From: Ctenosaura bakeri
Taxonomy: Eukaryota; Chordata; Lepidosauria; Squamata; Iguanidae
Direction: 5' to 3'
Length of the DNA: 64,000 nucleotides
Assembly (NCBI GenBank): GCA_948474755.1
Contig: CAOLHI010001660.1
Span: 186,001-250,000, forward strand
Part shown: positions 12,320-23,750 of the stretch, piece by piece
Numbering within the stretch: position 1 is the stretch's first letter
Layout of the letters: the number at the start of each line of letters is the position of its first letter
Translations under genes and position numbers: made by a program
Notes under the pieces: generated by a model
The model's database searches: none
The model's input: the letters and a program-made list of their open reading frames with translations, nothing else
What the model was told of the DNA's origin: nothing

Positions 12320-13180
12320 TATCAGTCAGGTTAATCTTTTAAAAACTCTTTCCTTGATGAAAAATGTAGCATTGACAACCTGTGGAAGCAATTGTAAAGG
12401 TTTTTTTTAAAATAAATACGAGTAACTGTTCTTGCATAGACACCATATGAGTTGCACTTGGAATGTGATTATACTTGATCTTTTCTGAATGAGAGTTATT
12501 AACTTTGAGTGATCCACAGATAGATTGCATTTCATACAACAATTTACCATTCAAACCATTTAAAGGTATTCTCTAATCTCACAGTCTAATCTCAGTCTAA
12601 TCTCATAGTTTTATAGAAAAATCTCACAGTTTTCGTTATTCTCCTTCCCTTGGTCACCATGCTGTTTCATTAACAATATCAGCAACAACTAAATACCTTA
12701 CTGCAGACTGTTTGCTTATACAAAATTCTTTGTGCTTGCCTTCTTGCTTAAATTAATCTGTCATATGTCTACTGGCTGTGATGTGATGGAAATTACATTT
12801 TCTGTGGCCTAAATCCTTCAATAGATGGTAGCACCAGATAAAATCTCCAGTAATTCAATACTGCCACAGCAATGCTGAACCAATCATTTTTCAATCTTGA
12901 AGAAATCCATGCAGTGAGAGAAGAAATGCAAGGTAATAGCTGTATTTTTGATAAAGTTTTATGGCACGGAAAATGTAATCATTTTGCTGGATGGATGATA
13001 GTTTCATTGTACGGCAGGTCTACACTAATACGATTGAATAGCTATCTTCTTTTTGATTGATTAGAACACCAGTCTCATATAGTAGCTAGAATATCAGCCT
13101 AATGGTGGAGGATGACCATTCACATCTACAGTCAGCCATGAAGCTTACTGGATGATCATAGACCAGTTACTCTCTAAACC
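12320..13180. other. No gene seen
   Basis: AT-rich. A TCTAATCTCA phrase is repeated three times near 12,576-12,606, but no gene or mobile element is recognised. Confidence 0.5.
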
Positions 13181-13182
13181 AA

Positions 13183-13285
13183 TGCTTCTCAACCTCCAGA
13201 TGTAATCCAAATGTTTGGGATCTCACAACTCCAAGAATCTCTGACCTTTGGCTATGCTAGCTAGGGCTTCCAAGTCTGCTGTCCT
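13183..13285. mobile_element. Degenerate short element of the 'ACTACAACTCCCA' type
   Basis: TTCTCAACCTCCAGATGTAA and CACAACTCCAAGAATCTCTG are followed by GGCTATGCTAGCTAGGGCTT, the order seen in the copy at 12,185. It is diverged and its ends are approximate. Confidence 0.45.
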
Positions 13286-13289
13286 GAAT

Positions 13290-13855
13290 TCTATGGAAAG
13301 GGATACAATAATAATAGTGCTTGAACAGTTCATCTAGCGGCACCTGTAAGACTGATTTATATTTTAGCGTGAACTTTAATGGATATGAATCCACTTCTTG
13401 AATTCAAGAAGAAATAGACTGACATCTACAACAAATCATATATAAATATAAATCAGTTAGTCTTAAATGCACTGCTAGATTTCTTGCTTTTCTTCCTTTT
13501 CATTTTCTCCTTTTTATACTGCAACAGACTTACAGGGCTTCTTCTTTGAAAACTGGACAGTTCACAATTATTTCCAGTATAGGACCTAAGCCTTTTATAG
13601 AGCTGATATACACATGTAGCAGTATCACTTGATTTCTGGCATGTGAATGTCTTAACTTCCTTGAAAGCATTTGAGTGAAGAAAAGATAATAGAACAATTC
13701 TGTTAATAGCTGGTATTCATACATAATCAGAGCTTTGGACAACAACTCCCTGAATCCCCCAAAAGTAACATTTTCTGAGCTATTTATATTATATAAATTA
13801 TGGCTCATTTACACATGTAAGTTGTAGGCGTAGGATTTAGCTTCCATGAAGATGC
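13290..13855. other. No gene seen
   Basis: No recognised feature. Confidence 0.5.
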
Positions 13856-13859
13856 TTTT

Positions 13860-14215
13860 TACAAAGGAAGATCACTGTCTGCCTGAGCTAGTATCATTGA
13901 TTTTGATTGGCAGTCTCAACAAAGACTCAGGCAGCGTTCTTTCCACCCTAAGTTATTATTGAGAAAGAACACACAAGTTAGAAGAGGCTGTAGCTGTTTG
14001 CTTTTGCCTGAACCCACTGCTCTCTGCTGACTTAACTGCATGCAAGCAATTTTGAGTTCAATTTACAACAAGAAGAGTAAGCTGAAGACAAAGGGAAAAA
14101 TTGGAAGGAAGAGAGAGGAAATGGAATACATTAAAGGCAGCTGAAAAATTTGAATAACGGGGGATTAACCTGGACTGTGCCTGCCAATTCAGAATAGTTG
14201 GCTTATCAGCTTTAG
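13860..14215 (+). repeat. Unclassified dispersed repeat A, copy 4
   Basis: Contains TTTTGAGTTCAATTTACAAC, a purine-rich GGAAGGAAGAGAGAGG block, AAAGGCAGCTGAAAAATTTG and GGATTAACCTGGACTGTGCC in the copy-1 order. It also has an upstream segment with TTGCCTGAACCCACTG that matches TTGCCTGAGCCTACTG near 885 of copy 1. This suggests a unit of at least 350-450 bp. Confidence 0.55.
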
Positions 14216-14299
14216 CTGTATGTTAGAGAAATTACAGGTAAAAGTGCAAATAGAAAAAAAATCACCTGCAAACAGAAGAAGAGATGAGCCACTTTGGTA

Positions 14300-14562
14300 A
14301 AAGCATGTGTTTTTTCTCTACACCCCATAATGTTGCAAGTTGCAGATTGCAGTTCTAAGTCAGAACGTGTAGAACTGACTTAACTGAGTGCAAGCTACTT
14401 TAAACTCAGTTTGCAGCAAGAGAAGTAAGCTGGGAACAAAGGGGGAAAGTGAGAGGAAGAGAGAGAGAAAGTGGGGCATTTTAAAAGCAGCTGAACAAGT
14501 GACACAAGAGGATTAGTTGGGACTGTCCCTGCCAAATCAGAACAGTTGGAGGTTATGGTTTT
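14300..14562 (+). repeat. Unclassified dispersed repeat A, copy 5
   Basis: The clearest copy. TTTAAACTCAGTTTGCAGCA, GGGGGAAAGTGAGAGGAAGA, TTTTAAAAGCAGCTGAACAA and GGATTAGTTGGGACTGTCCC follow one another, ending with CAGAACAGTTGGAGG. It lies directly downstream of copy 4 in the same orientation, so the pair could be a local duplication. Confidence 0.6.
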
Positions 14563-14564
14563 AT

Positions 14565-15125
14565 CATTAAAACAGACATCTTAGCTGCTGATAGCCAATT
14601 ATTCAGACCTCATCTTTCCTCTCCTTCTCCTTAGACTTGTTCCTGAATCTTCCTGCTAAAGTGAACCCCTCCCCACATTTGCCAAAACAGAGCTTTCAGT
14701 GGGTAGAGTTGAGAGAAAAATCACTTTGCTCTTCATTTTAATATGATTGACCTAATTCACATTTCACAAATAAATACACCATTTGGGATGCACTTATCTT
14801 TCAGTTTTTGCGGTTCCCTGAACTTTGCATTATGGTAACCCAATAAAAATGATTTAAAATAATGTTGCACTTAGGAAAACTGCATATGAACACAAATAAT
14901 GGAGGAATTGTTTGTAATAAGATGTATATATTAAACACATATGTGAGTAAACACATATATTAAACACAGATGTGTAGCCACTTTTAAAAAATTGGAAACT
15001 GATTTCACAATGCAGTGGAACGGATGTGATTTTAAAAAAAAAATCAAACTTGCAATAAGCAAAAGACACAAGTGCCCATCCCTAGCAACAGATACTCATT
15101 CCTCTAGTAGATACTCTAGTAGAGG
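14565..15125. other. No gene seen
   Basis: Very AT-rich sequence with no recognised element. Confidence 0.5.
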
Positions 15126-15126
15126 T

Positions 15127-15472
15127 GGGAATCATACAGCCCTCCACACATTATGAGAGCCAGTGTGATCTAATTGTCTCAGGATTATTCCAGGACTTTG
15201 GGGGATCATGAAGAACCCCTGGGTCTTTGGCAAATCGCACTCTCTCTGCCTTAGAGAAAGGCAATGGCCAACTCACTCTGAATACATCCTGTCACACAAA
15301 CGCCATGATAGGTTCGCCTTAGGGCACCAGGAGTTGGAAATGACCTGAAGGCCCACAATAACCAGATGTTGGTGGTAGGTAACTGTCATCAGCCACAGAT
15401 GGCCTAGTCAGTCATGAGGCATGCTGGGAGTAGCAGTCCAACCATGTTTGGAGGGTCACCTAATTCACACAC
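15127..15472. mobile_element. Short inverted-repeat element split by a SINE
   Basis: The left part ends at CATACAGCCCTCCACACA (about 15,150). The right part resumes near 15,363 with CCAGATGTTGGTGG and continues through GAGGCATGCTGGGAGTAGCA and GTTTGGAGGGTCACC. This is the order of the 'ACTACAACTCCCA' elements. The interruption is the SINE at 15,155-15,363, so the SINE is the younger insertion. Confidence 0.55.
15155..15363 (+). mobile_element. tRNA-headed SINE with Bov-B-like tail
   Basis: The head GAGAGCCAGTGTGATCTAAT is a decayed tRNA-type A-box region. The middle has TTTGGCAAATCGCACTCTCT and GAGAAAGGCAATGGCCAACT. The tail reads GATAGGTTCGCCTTAGGGCA, GTTGGAAATGACCTGAAGG and then CA-rich sequence. 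This matches the general form of Sauria-type SINEs, whose 3' end resembles Bov-B LINEs. Transcription would have been by RNA polymerase III and mobilisation in trans by a Bov-B reverse transcriptase (family knowledge). Confidence 0.75.
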
Positions 15473-15474
15473 CT

Positions 15475-16700
15475 ACTCTCTGGAGCTGATCATACATACT
15501 ACGTTAAAGCATTTTCACTCTGATTCTGCCCTGCTTGCCAGGAAAAGGATCATGTTTTAATGACAAAACCATGAATCACTATTTGGGCCTAATCTGCTTC
15601 AGTCAAATCCAATCTGTAAGGCTAAACTTCCTGGCAAACAAAAATGATGACGTTGGGGTTGGAAATCAACAAATGGCTTTACCAAAAGCATGAGGAAAGC
15701 CCAAACAAGATGCACTAGCATCTGCGGAGGGGCTTAGAGGTTCCTTGAAGAATCTCAATCACAATGTTTTGAACAGATTAGGAATTTAATAGCATTCTTC
15801 CATTTTCTTGTCAGCTGAACGATCAAATGTTCATTTTCTTTTCTTGACACATATTTCTAATAAGGTTCATGCTGAGCCATTTGGAAACTTGTCACGCAGC
15901 ATTACAAAAATTACTACCACATGTGGCCCATCAAATGCTATAAAACTGTATGAAGGCTTCCAAATAGAGTAGGAACCTGGAAACGTTATAAATATTCTAC
16001 TGTGCAGGCAGTAATGAGGGATTAGAACAAGCAGCACACTCAAATTAAAAGGTGAGGTTAATCCAAACTAACATAGCATTTAAATCTAATTGTTTTGAAA
16101 CAGTATGAGACAAAGGAACATAAACAACCTAATTAATTGAGTTGGAGAATTTAGAATGCAAAGCAGTTAAAGGCTTAACATAGTTGCCATTCTATACTGC
16201 AGTCAGGCCTGCCTTAACATAGCTCTGCTGTCAAGTATAATGTTCCAATTAGTAGCTAACCTCATGGTATCATTACGAAAAATGTAAAGTTCAGGAATAA
16301 TCTGACAAATTTGGGGAGTCCATGAATCTGGCCCCATGTCCTCATTAACATTCCTTGGATCTTGGGTCCTAGATCCTCTTCCAAGCCCCAAGATCCTTAG
16401 AGTGAAAGAAAAGAATCTCAGGGCAAGAGTGGTGTCTTAATAAGTGTGTGTGATCCTCATTACTTAGACTGTTTTTTATTTGGTTGGGTACTCTGCATAA
16501 CTGTGGCTGATGCTTAAGATAGCCTGACTAATGACATCACAGGGAACTGCCTCTTATAACAGCATTCTGGTCACACACCAGGGTTCACTTCCTGTGACAT
16601 CGCAAGGGGTCAGCTTGTTACTGTTGTTATTAACTGCTGTCAGGTTACCCCATCAGCCGCAGCCCTGCTCAGGTCTTGCACACTCGTTAGTAATTGTTCC
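15475..16700. other. No gene seen
   Basis: No recognised element. The part from about 16,400 to 16,700 adjoins the Bov-B copy but does not match its expected 3' end. Confidence 0.45.
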
Positions 16701-16714
16701 AAGTATTTGCTATT

Positions 16715-18377
16715 TTTGCTAGTAGGATGGTATCTGCATGTCTTAAATTGATGATTTTCCTTCCACCAATCTTTATCACTCCTTCCTCTGAGTCTAATCC
16801 TCCTTTACATGTGCTATGTTCACCATGCAAGTTAAAAAGATAGGGTGATAAAATGCAGCCTTACCTGACCTCTTTTCCAGTTGGAAGCCAGTCTGTTTCT
16901 TTGTATTCTGTCCTGATGGTAGCCTTTTGTCCTAAGAACAGGTTATGCATCAGGAGAATCAAATGTTGTGGCATACTTATTTTTTTAAGAGTTTTTCATG
17001 ATCAACACAATCAAAAGCTTTGTTATAATCTATAAAGCACAGGCTGATTGTCTTCTGAAATTCTTTGTTGTGCTTCATTATCCAACATATTTCGGCAATA
17101 TGATCCCTAGCGCCTTTTCCTTTCCTGAACCCAGCTTGGACATCTGGCATTTCTTGCTCCATGTATGATGAAAGTCTTGTAGAATTTTGAGCATTACTTT
17201 ACTTTCATGGGAGAGTAATGAAATGTTTCTGTGGTTACAAAATCCCTGGTGCCTCATTTCTTGGGGACTGGGACATATATATTGACCATTTCCAATCTGT
17301 GGACCATTGCTTTGTTTTCCATATTTGTTGACAGATTTCAGTTAGAACTAAAATAGATTCTTTCTCTGTAGTTTGAAGCCTGTCTATTGGTATGCCATCT
17401 GTTCCTGGTGATTTATTTCTCCCAAGTACTCTGAGTGCAGCTCTCACTTCTCTTTCTAAAACTGTAGGTTCATCTTCAAATGATTCTTCCTTGAATGAAT
17501 TTGTCATCCTTTCATCTCTTTTATATAGTTCTTCAGTATATTGTTTCCATTGTCTTGTTATTTCTACTTAATCAGGCAATGTGTTCCCCTGCAGGTAATA
17601 GACCATCCCCGTTCTTAGTTTAAATTTCCCTTTGATTTCGCAGATCTTGTGGAAGAGGGCTTTTCCTTTTTTGTTGTCATCTTCCGTTTTTCTGCATTGA
17701 TTATTATAGTAGTTCTCCTTGTTCACAAGTTGTTGAACAGTTGCACTTAGGGTTCTCACTCTATTACTGTCACCTGTTACTTTTCCTTCTCATCTGTCCT
17801 TAACTGCTTGAAGAGTTTCATCTGTTATTCCTTGAGTCTTCTCTTTCTTTTTGGCTGCAAACAGTGTCTTTTTGCTTTCTTTCCTGACAATATCCCTGGC
17901 TTCAGTTCAAAATTCTTCTGACTTCAGGTAAATTAGGCTTATAGTGCAAATCTATTTTGTTTGTGATAAAGAAAATGTTGGCCTTACAGCATTCAATAAG
18001 TTGCTCTCCTGTTTCATTTCTTGATCCTAGGCCAAATTCAGGCAGACTTTGAGTTATATCTTTGGCTGCTTTTGCTACATCTCTCCTCACTATTCATGCC
18101 ACCCCCATTTCTTCTTAGATTTCCATAACACTAACTCAAAATGTCCCAATCTTGTCCATGTTAGTTCACTAACCCCAAGTATTGCAATGTTTATCTGTTT
18201 TATTTCTTATTTTTCTATGCCTAGATTCCCCTGATTCATGCTACTTACATTCTATGTTCCTATAATATGTGTTGTGCAGCTTTGGACTTTCCTTTCACAT
18301 TTGAGCATTTCAGCTAACATCCTTTTGGCATGAGTCCAGTTGCATCATTAGTCACCATGTTACTTGTAGTTGTCCCT
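16715..18377 (-). pseudogene. Bov-B/RTE LINE, antisense, decayed (first part)
   Basis: Minus-strand frames in successive pieces match RTE-clade endonuclease/reverse-transcriptase polyproteins. At 17,902-18,090 is an endonuclease end with FGLGSRNETGEQL and FFITNKI. At 17,568-17,759 is a linker with LFHKICEIKGKF. At 17,235-17,507 is the reverse-transcriptase entry with NKSPGTDGIP. At 16,977-17,162 are AGFRKGKGARDHI and FIDYNKAFDCVDHEKL. Near 16,720-16,860 GCILSPYLFNL is followed by a catalytic box read as HADT where YADD is expected. Frames are separated by stops and shifts, so the copy is inactive. It continues beyond the LTR inserted at 18,378. Elements of this clade mobilise both themselves and SINEs with matching tails, such as those in this window. 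Confidence 0.85.
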
Positions 18378-19292
18378 TGTTACTGTACTTCCTAGCCCAG
18401 ACTTGTGGGATATTAGATGTCATTTTGATATCAATAATTTGGCCTACTATATCCCTCTGTTTTCCACGTGCTTGCGGGGCCCCCAGACAAGCTCACATAC
18501 AGGCACAGCCGCTAATCGCTGTAATATTCCACACAAATACAGGCAGGCCAGAAATAGCCGACCCGCCACTTCAGGACACTTCAAGGCAAGTACCACATTA
18601 TGTATGCACGCTACTTACAAAGAACTCCCTGCCCCGAGCAGGCAGCTTGACTAGCTGAATACTCAAATGTCAAGCACTCCGCGTTTGCGTACTGGCTACT
18701 TTATTGACAATTCAGACTTAACCCAATCATGTAAAATTCTGACCTTTCAGAAGCTTTGTCTCCAGCCCGAAACTCATTGTTTTCCCCAAGTACAGACTAG
18801 CCTATGGCCACATTTTCCCCTATAAGAACCCCTGACTTTGAGCGCTTCCTCGAATCACTCCCGACTTCCATCCTGCCTTGCTGCCGTTTGTTTGGTGAGC
18901 CTTCCCCTCAGTCCCACCTATTGAGAAACTTCATATCCACAAACTTCATCTTCAGACTTCCCTGCTTCAGGACAGGTGTAGTATTTCCCAAACAACTACC
19001 GCCTCTAAAAAAATCCCTCTATCAAACTCCAACCTTTATTTCTATAGATCTCTATGTGAGTGTGTTGCATACACTTGTTTGGCTGTATTTTAATAAAAAC
19101 AACAATTATTATTTTACTTCTGTTTGCTTCTTGACTTGGCCTGACCCCGTAGACATTAGGTAAAAGATCTTGCTACGTTGCCCTGCCTCTCGCAGTGCTA
19201 GCTTGTGCTCTTTGCTAATTTCCCCAACTTGTATAATTTGGAGCGCATTTAGGTGTCCCTCACAGGACCCCCAGAAATCAGGGTAACACCCT
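18374..19292 (+). mobile_element. Solo LTR, family L1-LTR copy 3, in Bov-B
   Basis: The LTR occupies 18,378-19,288 (911 bp), starts TGTTAC and ends GGGTAACA, and is flanked by CCCT on both sides (18,374-18,377; 19,289-19,292). A TATA box (TATAAGAACCCC, 18,821) and a polyadenylation signal (AATAAA, 19,092) are in plus orientation. A GATATCAATAATTTGGCC block near 18,430 and a GTTGCCCTGCCTCTCGCAG block near 19,178 match the copies at 23,886, 31,526 and 62,262. No internal genes. The host Bov-B sequence resumes directly after the right target copy. My family label only groups the four related copies; it is not an established name. Confidence 0.85.
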
Positions 19293-19600
19293 TGTACCCC
19301 AGTAGCTCACTCCCATCTGTCCTGGGAGTTTCATCTTCTAGCACTTTCTCTTGTCTCATCATAAGGTTTTCCTGGTAAAGGGCATTCAAAAGGGATTTAA
19401 CATGCCTCCTTTGTGCAGTACTAGTAAGTGGTAGCTATCTTGCTGTTGTCTCTGAGAGTTCATTCATCAATATCAACTCTCACCACTGCTGCTACCCAGT
19501 AACTGTTTGGCACATTTAATCTGACTCCTCAGGAAAAGCCTGTCTGACATGGGAGATTCTGCCAGCAGCAGTGCTGCCATCAGCATAGTTTCTGGCCTCA
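19293..19600 (-). pseudogene. Bov-B/RTE LINE, antisense, decayed (second part)
   Basis: The segment TTGTACCCCAGTAGCTCACT onward, with GTCCTGGGAGTTTCATCTTC and AAGGTTTTCCTGGTAAAGGG, is the antisense endonuclease-coding region of a Bov-B element. It is separated from the first part only by the LTR at 18,378-19,288. I see no intact frame. The left end near 19,600 is approximate because similarity fades. Confidence 0.6.
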
Positions 19601-19630
19601 CAGGAGCATGCAGCCCACTACCATGGAGAG

Positions 19631-20346
19631 GTAGCTGTCAGGAATCTCTCTCTGCCAAGCCATAGCCAGCAAGGGAGGAGGGAGGTCAGGAATACTTTCA
19701 GAGAGAGTCCGAATATACCAAACACCAGGAAAACACAAGCCAAGCCAGGTCGAGGTCCAGTCCAAAGGTTCAGGAAGCAGAGATCCATCCGGAGGGTTTC
19801 AGGGAGCAGGAAACACAAAGGCCATGAGGGCTTGCTAGTAATTTGCTGCAAGCAAAGAGCAGCCACGCTGGCAGACTTAAATAGCCACTGTGAGCAGGTG
19901 CTGCTTGTTATTGTTTCCTCAACCTAGTCCATGCAGCCTCCCTCTGGGCAGCCCGTTTCAACCTTCTTCATGATTGAGGGCTGATGAGTGGTGACTGCCA
20001 CTCTTCTGCATCACTGCTGGTTCCCTCTCCGTCATGAGCTGGCTGGGGCAACTCTGTCTCTGTTTGACCTTCCAATGCAGGGGATGTTTGCAGGTTGACT
20101 TGCTCACTCACTGGCCCAGTCCTCAGCACAGTCAGTTGCTCCTGGATCTCAGAGGCATCACCTATCCCACTCAATGCCTCAGCCCGATGCACAATCAGTT
20201 GCTCCTCAATCACAGCAGCAGCATCTATCACACTAGCAGTGTTGGCCCTGAGCTCTTATGTTCTGGAATACTCCTAACCTGGAAACCCCACCCCTTATAT
20301 TCCATTAGAACAAGTGGAGAGGCCTACTGAATCTTAAATCAGTAGC
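19631..20346 (-). mobile_element. Probable solo LTR with a U3 coding-like segment
   Basis: GTAGC flanks the segment on both sides (19,631-19,635; 20,342-20,346), giving a possible LTR at 19,636-20,341 with TG and CA ends. On the minus strand, GGCTATTTAAGTCTGCC near 19,875 is a TATA-like box. An 87-codon minus-strand frame (19,968-20,231) is acidic and Gln/Glu-rich. It resembles the frame in the LTR at 53,525 in placement and composition. The termini are weaker than in the other LTRs, so the boundaries are tentative. Confidence 0.45.
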
Positions 20347-20529
20347 AAAGTCACTGTATTCTGGGCTGAAGTTTCCACTGACCCACAGACTGCCTCTTGG
20401 AGTAGATTTAGCAATATCTAAAGCTCTCGATATGATAGGATATCTGTGTGATCAAACAGGTGCCCCACACAGCAGTTGGACAGTAGCTTAGTCTGATAAA
20501 GCTAAGGGAAGCCATACAGTCAACACAAG

Positions 20530-20732
20530 AGACCCATTCATACCATACAGTTATTCCACTTAACTGCCATGCTTCCATCTTATGGAATCCTGGGGCTTGT
20601 AGTTTGATGAGGCTCTAGAACACTCCTGCTAAGAATTCTAAATGCCCTTCCCTAAATTGTCAATCCTAGGATGCAGCCATGACAACTAGAGTGAAATGAT
20701 AGAGCTATAATTCTGTAGTATGAATGGACCCA
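20530..20732. mobile_element. Short inverted-repeat DNA element
   Basis: The left end GACCCATTCATACCATACAG pairs with the right end CTGTAGTATGAATGGACCC. The interior has TATGGAATCCTGGGGCTTGT and GAATTCTAAATGCCCTTCCC. It is related to the copy at 2,525. There is no coding capacity. The superfamily (hAT or Harbinger) is undecided because the target duplication is unclear. Confidence 0.6.
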
Positions 20733-20873
20733 GGCCTAGTTCCATACTAGAAGAGCACTGGCTTTAACATTATTTGTTAATGCAGCAGCTTTAAATGAGT
20801 GAATCAAAATCTAGTCTTTCAAAATATCATGTCCAGATACAGTATTTATAAAAGCCAGCTTGGTCCAGTGACT

Positions 20874-20905
20874 GTTTGTTTGTTTGTTTGTTTGTTTGTT
20901 TGTTT
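20874..20905. repeat. (TTTG)n microsatellite
   Basis: About eight tandem TTTG units without interruption. Confidence 0.95.
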
Positions 20906-21523
20906 TAAATGAAAGACACTCATATTGATGCTGGTAGGACCATGTCTGGGGAACTGCTCTTGCAGAAAAACTGACTTGTAGAATCCAAATGGCTTGAGAG
21001 GAACTCAAAAAAGGCACATTTACTGAAGTTTGGCCTCCTTTTATTTTATTAATAACAGAAAGAATTGTCATTTGATCCACCACTACATCAACAAAATTCA
21101 GCTTCTGAATGCAGTTTCTTAAAGGAATAATCGGTGTGTAATCGTTTGTGAACAGATCTAAACTTAAAAACAGTTGCTGAGGTCCTGCATTGCTACAGAT
21201 TATTGTAAATATCTGCTAGTGAAATTACATTCCACAACCCCAGTACTGAATATCAACATAGTGCAATGTATGAGAAATCAATAATCAATGTACATGGCTG
21301 ACAATATGTTCTGTAAGTGTAATGTACAATGACAATGCATAACAGCAATGCACACATCACTCTGTGTACTTTAATGCACTACCACATCCACAATTTCATG
21401 AGCTGGATAAGACCACTACACGTTGTCCAAAAATTATTCTGCATGAGTTACTAACAGGTTGCTTGCCAATGTTTGTAGTGCTTGCTCAAAGTTGCTGCTG
21501 TTGTTTTGGTTTGTTTTTTTTTC

Positions 21524-21575
21524 CCTCCTCTCCTCCTCCTCCTCCTCCTCCTCCTCCTCCTCCTCCTCCTCCTCC
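21524..21575. repeat. (CCT)n microsatellite
   Basis: About seventeen CCT units, preceded by a T-rich tract. In one frame they read as a long proline run, which is not evidence of a gene. Confidence 0.95.
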
Positions 21576-22998
21576 TGCTGCCTGGTTGAATTGAATTGTT
21601 ATCATTTATTGCGATAAATTAAATAGAAGGGGGAAAGAAAAAAATTAAGAAATTGGATGTTGGAGTCCTCTAAGAATACCCAGGGGGCAATGTGGACCAC
21701 CAACCCTGACTGTTGCTCATTCCTGATGTAAAAGAACCTCAGCTTTACCTTGTCTCATCTGCCTTGAGCCTGCTCTGTTTACCTAAAATCTCATTTTTTT
21801 GTCCTGCCTCACTTGCTTTGCTTCCTCCTGAGCTCCTGACACAACCCACCCACCCAACCTGTTGGCCCAGAACTTTTATACTACTGTGACCATCACTTGA
21901 AAGAGAACAGATGCATTTCCAATAGAGCTAGAGAAGCAATCTCTTTGGACTCCTAGAAAAATGTTGCCCAGCTCTGATTTCAAGCCCATGTACCACATGT
22001 AGAAATCTTTCCTTCAGACTAACATCTGATACAAATCTTAATGGCTAGCATCTTGTTCAGCAATTATAACATAGTTAACTAGACTTAGGATCTCATAACT
22101 GGTGGGCATTCACATTAATGGTCATTAATGATTGCACATGACCCCCCAAAAGAACCTTTGCAGCATGGTAGCACATTGGCTGAAGAGCTTCCAAGGTACT
22201 GGAGATCAAGGCTCTGGAAAATATGTCTGTCGTGCTCTCCTGGTTGCGGTGCACCTTGAGACAAGCAGTTGCGGCAGGACCATGAGGTATTTCCTGCTGC
22301 CTGTTTTTAGGGCACCCTGCATCCAAGAGAGCACAGCGGATGTCATTTCCAAGCACCACAGAAATACTCAGTTGGAATTCTATAATGCTTCAAAAGCAGG
22401 GGTTTGGAGGGTGGCATCATCAGACATAACTATAATGATGGAGCTCTATCATTCATGGTGATGATGCAGGACTTCAGCCACGGTTTTGCCCCTGTTGCTG
22501 TTTCATCATTATTAAGACATCCGATGTGCACACATATAGTTCAGCATGAGCAAATCCACAAGTCAAGGCACTGCTGGGATAAAACAGTTATTAGTTACAC
22601 TGCTTCTAAATCTTTGGGTTGCTGTTCCTCTGGTCATTAGAGTTTCATTAGTTCAGCACGACTGGATTTAATTGCTGTCCATGACCCACTGTTGAGCTTT
22701 CTCAAGCAACTGCTTTCTCGGTATTGGCTGTCAGGAGCACTGCTCAGCAAGGAAAACTTTGAGATAAGGTTACCTCAGTCCACATTTAAGAACTAAATGC
22801 TGTCGGACAGTCTAGCTCCATTGCCCGATGCCAACAGATGATTTGCCTTAGACTAAAAACAGAGAAGAAATTGAAAAAGCCAGGGAAAAGCACAAGTTCT
22901 TTGCTGCAAACGAAGATGAAAGGGCATTTGAGCACTTTATATGACAGAAAAGAAGATGGCAAGAGTTGATTATTGTGCCCATGACTGGTGGATGAATT

Positions 22999-23014
22999 GG
23001 TTGCCCTGGCAACC
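22999..23014. promoter_or_regulatory. RFX-type X-box palindrome
   Basis: GGTTGCC CT GGCAACC is a perfect 7-bp inverted repeat with a 2-bp centre. It matches the known RFX-family X-box form GTTGCCNNGGCAAC. Such sites bind RFX transcription factors as dimers and occur in promoters of ciliary genes and in enhancers. No neighbouring gene is visible, so function here is only inferred. Confidence 0.5.
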
Positions 23015-23184
23015 AGTGCTGAGGTAGATGGCCTAACAAATTTCCTGAAGCATGTAGAAAAGCATTTTCTCATCTGGCTGTAAAATAAATTTCTTCAGTA
23101 GAAAATTTCTGGGAAATTGAGTAGGGAAGGGTGAGAAAGAGCAAACTCCCTGGAGATCTTTTGAAGAGATCATGTTTTGCTTTA

Positions 23185-23690
23185 TTTATTTATTTGATTG
23201 ATTGATTGAATATTTATTCACTGCCTTTCAGCTCACTGGGACTCCCAAGGCAATGTACTACAAAGAAAAAAACTTTTTTTTTAAAGAAGTCGGAACAATG
23301 TTTTTGAAACCTGTTTTAAAACCACCAAAAAGTTAAACCTGATTTGGCGGGCCAAGAGTTATACAATTTAGTGTGGTCTGTGCTGCCTCCTGAAAACTCA
23401 AAAGGGATAGAACCAGTTTGACTTCCTGTGAGAGGAGCTCCAAACCTGAGATGCTGCTACTGAGAAGTCCTTATCTTGCTTACTCACCAACCTACTCTGG
23501 TGGAGTGATGAGATATGTACTAGTGCCTCCACTGAGAATCCCTTTCTCCTGGCAGGTTCATACAGAGGGCAGTCCTTCAGATATTCTAGCTCCAGGTTGT
23601 TCAGAGCTTTATAGGTCAAAAATAACTCCTAGAATTGAAGCCTGAAGCAAAGCGGAAGCCTCTGCTATGGATGCCAATTGGGTGACATAA
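23185..23690 (-). pseudogene. L2-like LINE fragment, antisense
   Basis: A minus-strand 73-codon frame (23,398-23,619) begins in TYKALNNLELEYLKD and continues with SSLHQSRLV and AASQVWSS. That is the order of the C-terminal part of LINE reverse-transcriptase proteins of the L2/CR1-like group. The plus strand begins with TTTATTTATTTATTTG, the complement of a typical tail, then CTGCCTTTCAGCTCACTGGG. The copy is 5'-truncated and short, so it is inactive. Confidence 0.6.
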
Positions 23691-23750
23691 GCTTTTTAAA
23701 GATAACAATCTGACTGTGATGTTTACTCCACTAGTAGGTTTCTGAACCTA

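Larger units (their letters stand above)
20735..22990. other. No gene seen; two microsatellites inside
   Basis: No recognised exon or mobile element. The 22,090-22,780 part has overlapping frames on both strands, but none shows a domain. A (TTTG)n run lies at 20,874-20,905 and a CCT run at 21,524-21,575. Confidence 0.45.

Noticed and set aside
20874..21575. CRISPR-like or other spaced repeats
   Set aside because: The repeats are contiguous microsatellites without unique spacers, and the DNA is vertebrate.
21364..21594. 76-codon frame ending in a proline run
   Set aside because: The proline run is the translation of a CCT microsatellite and no domain precedes it.
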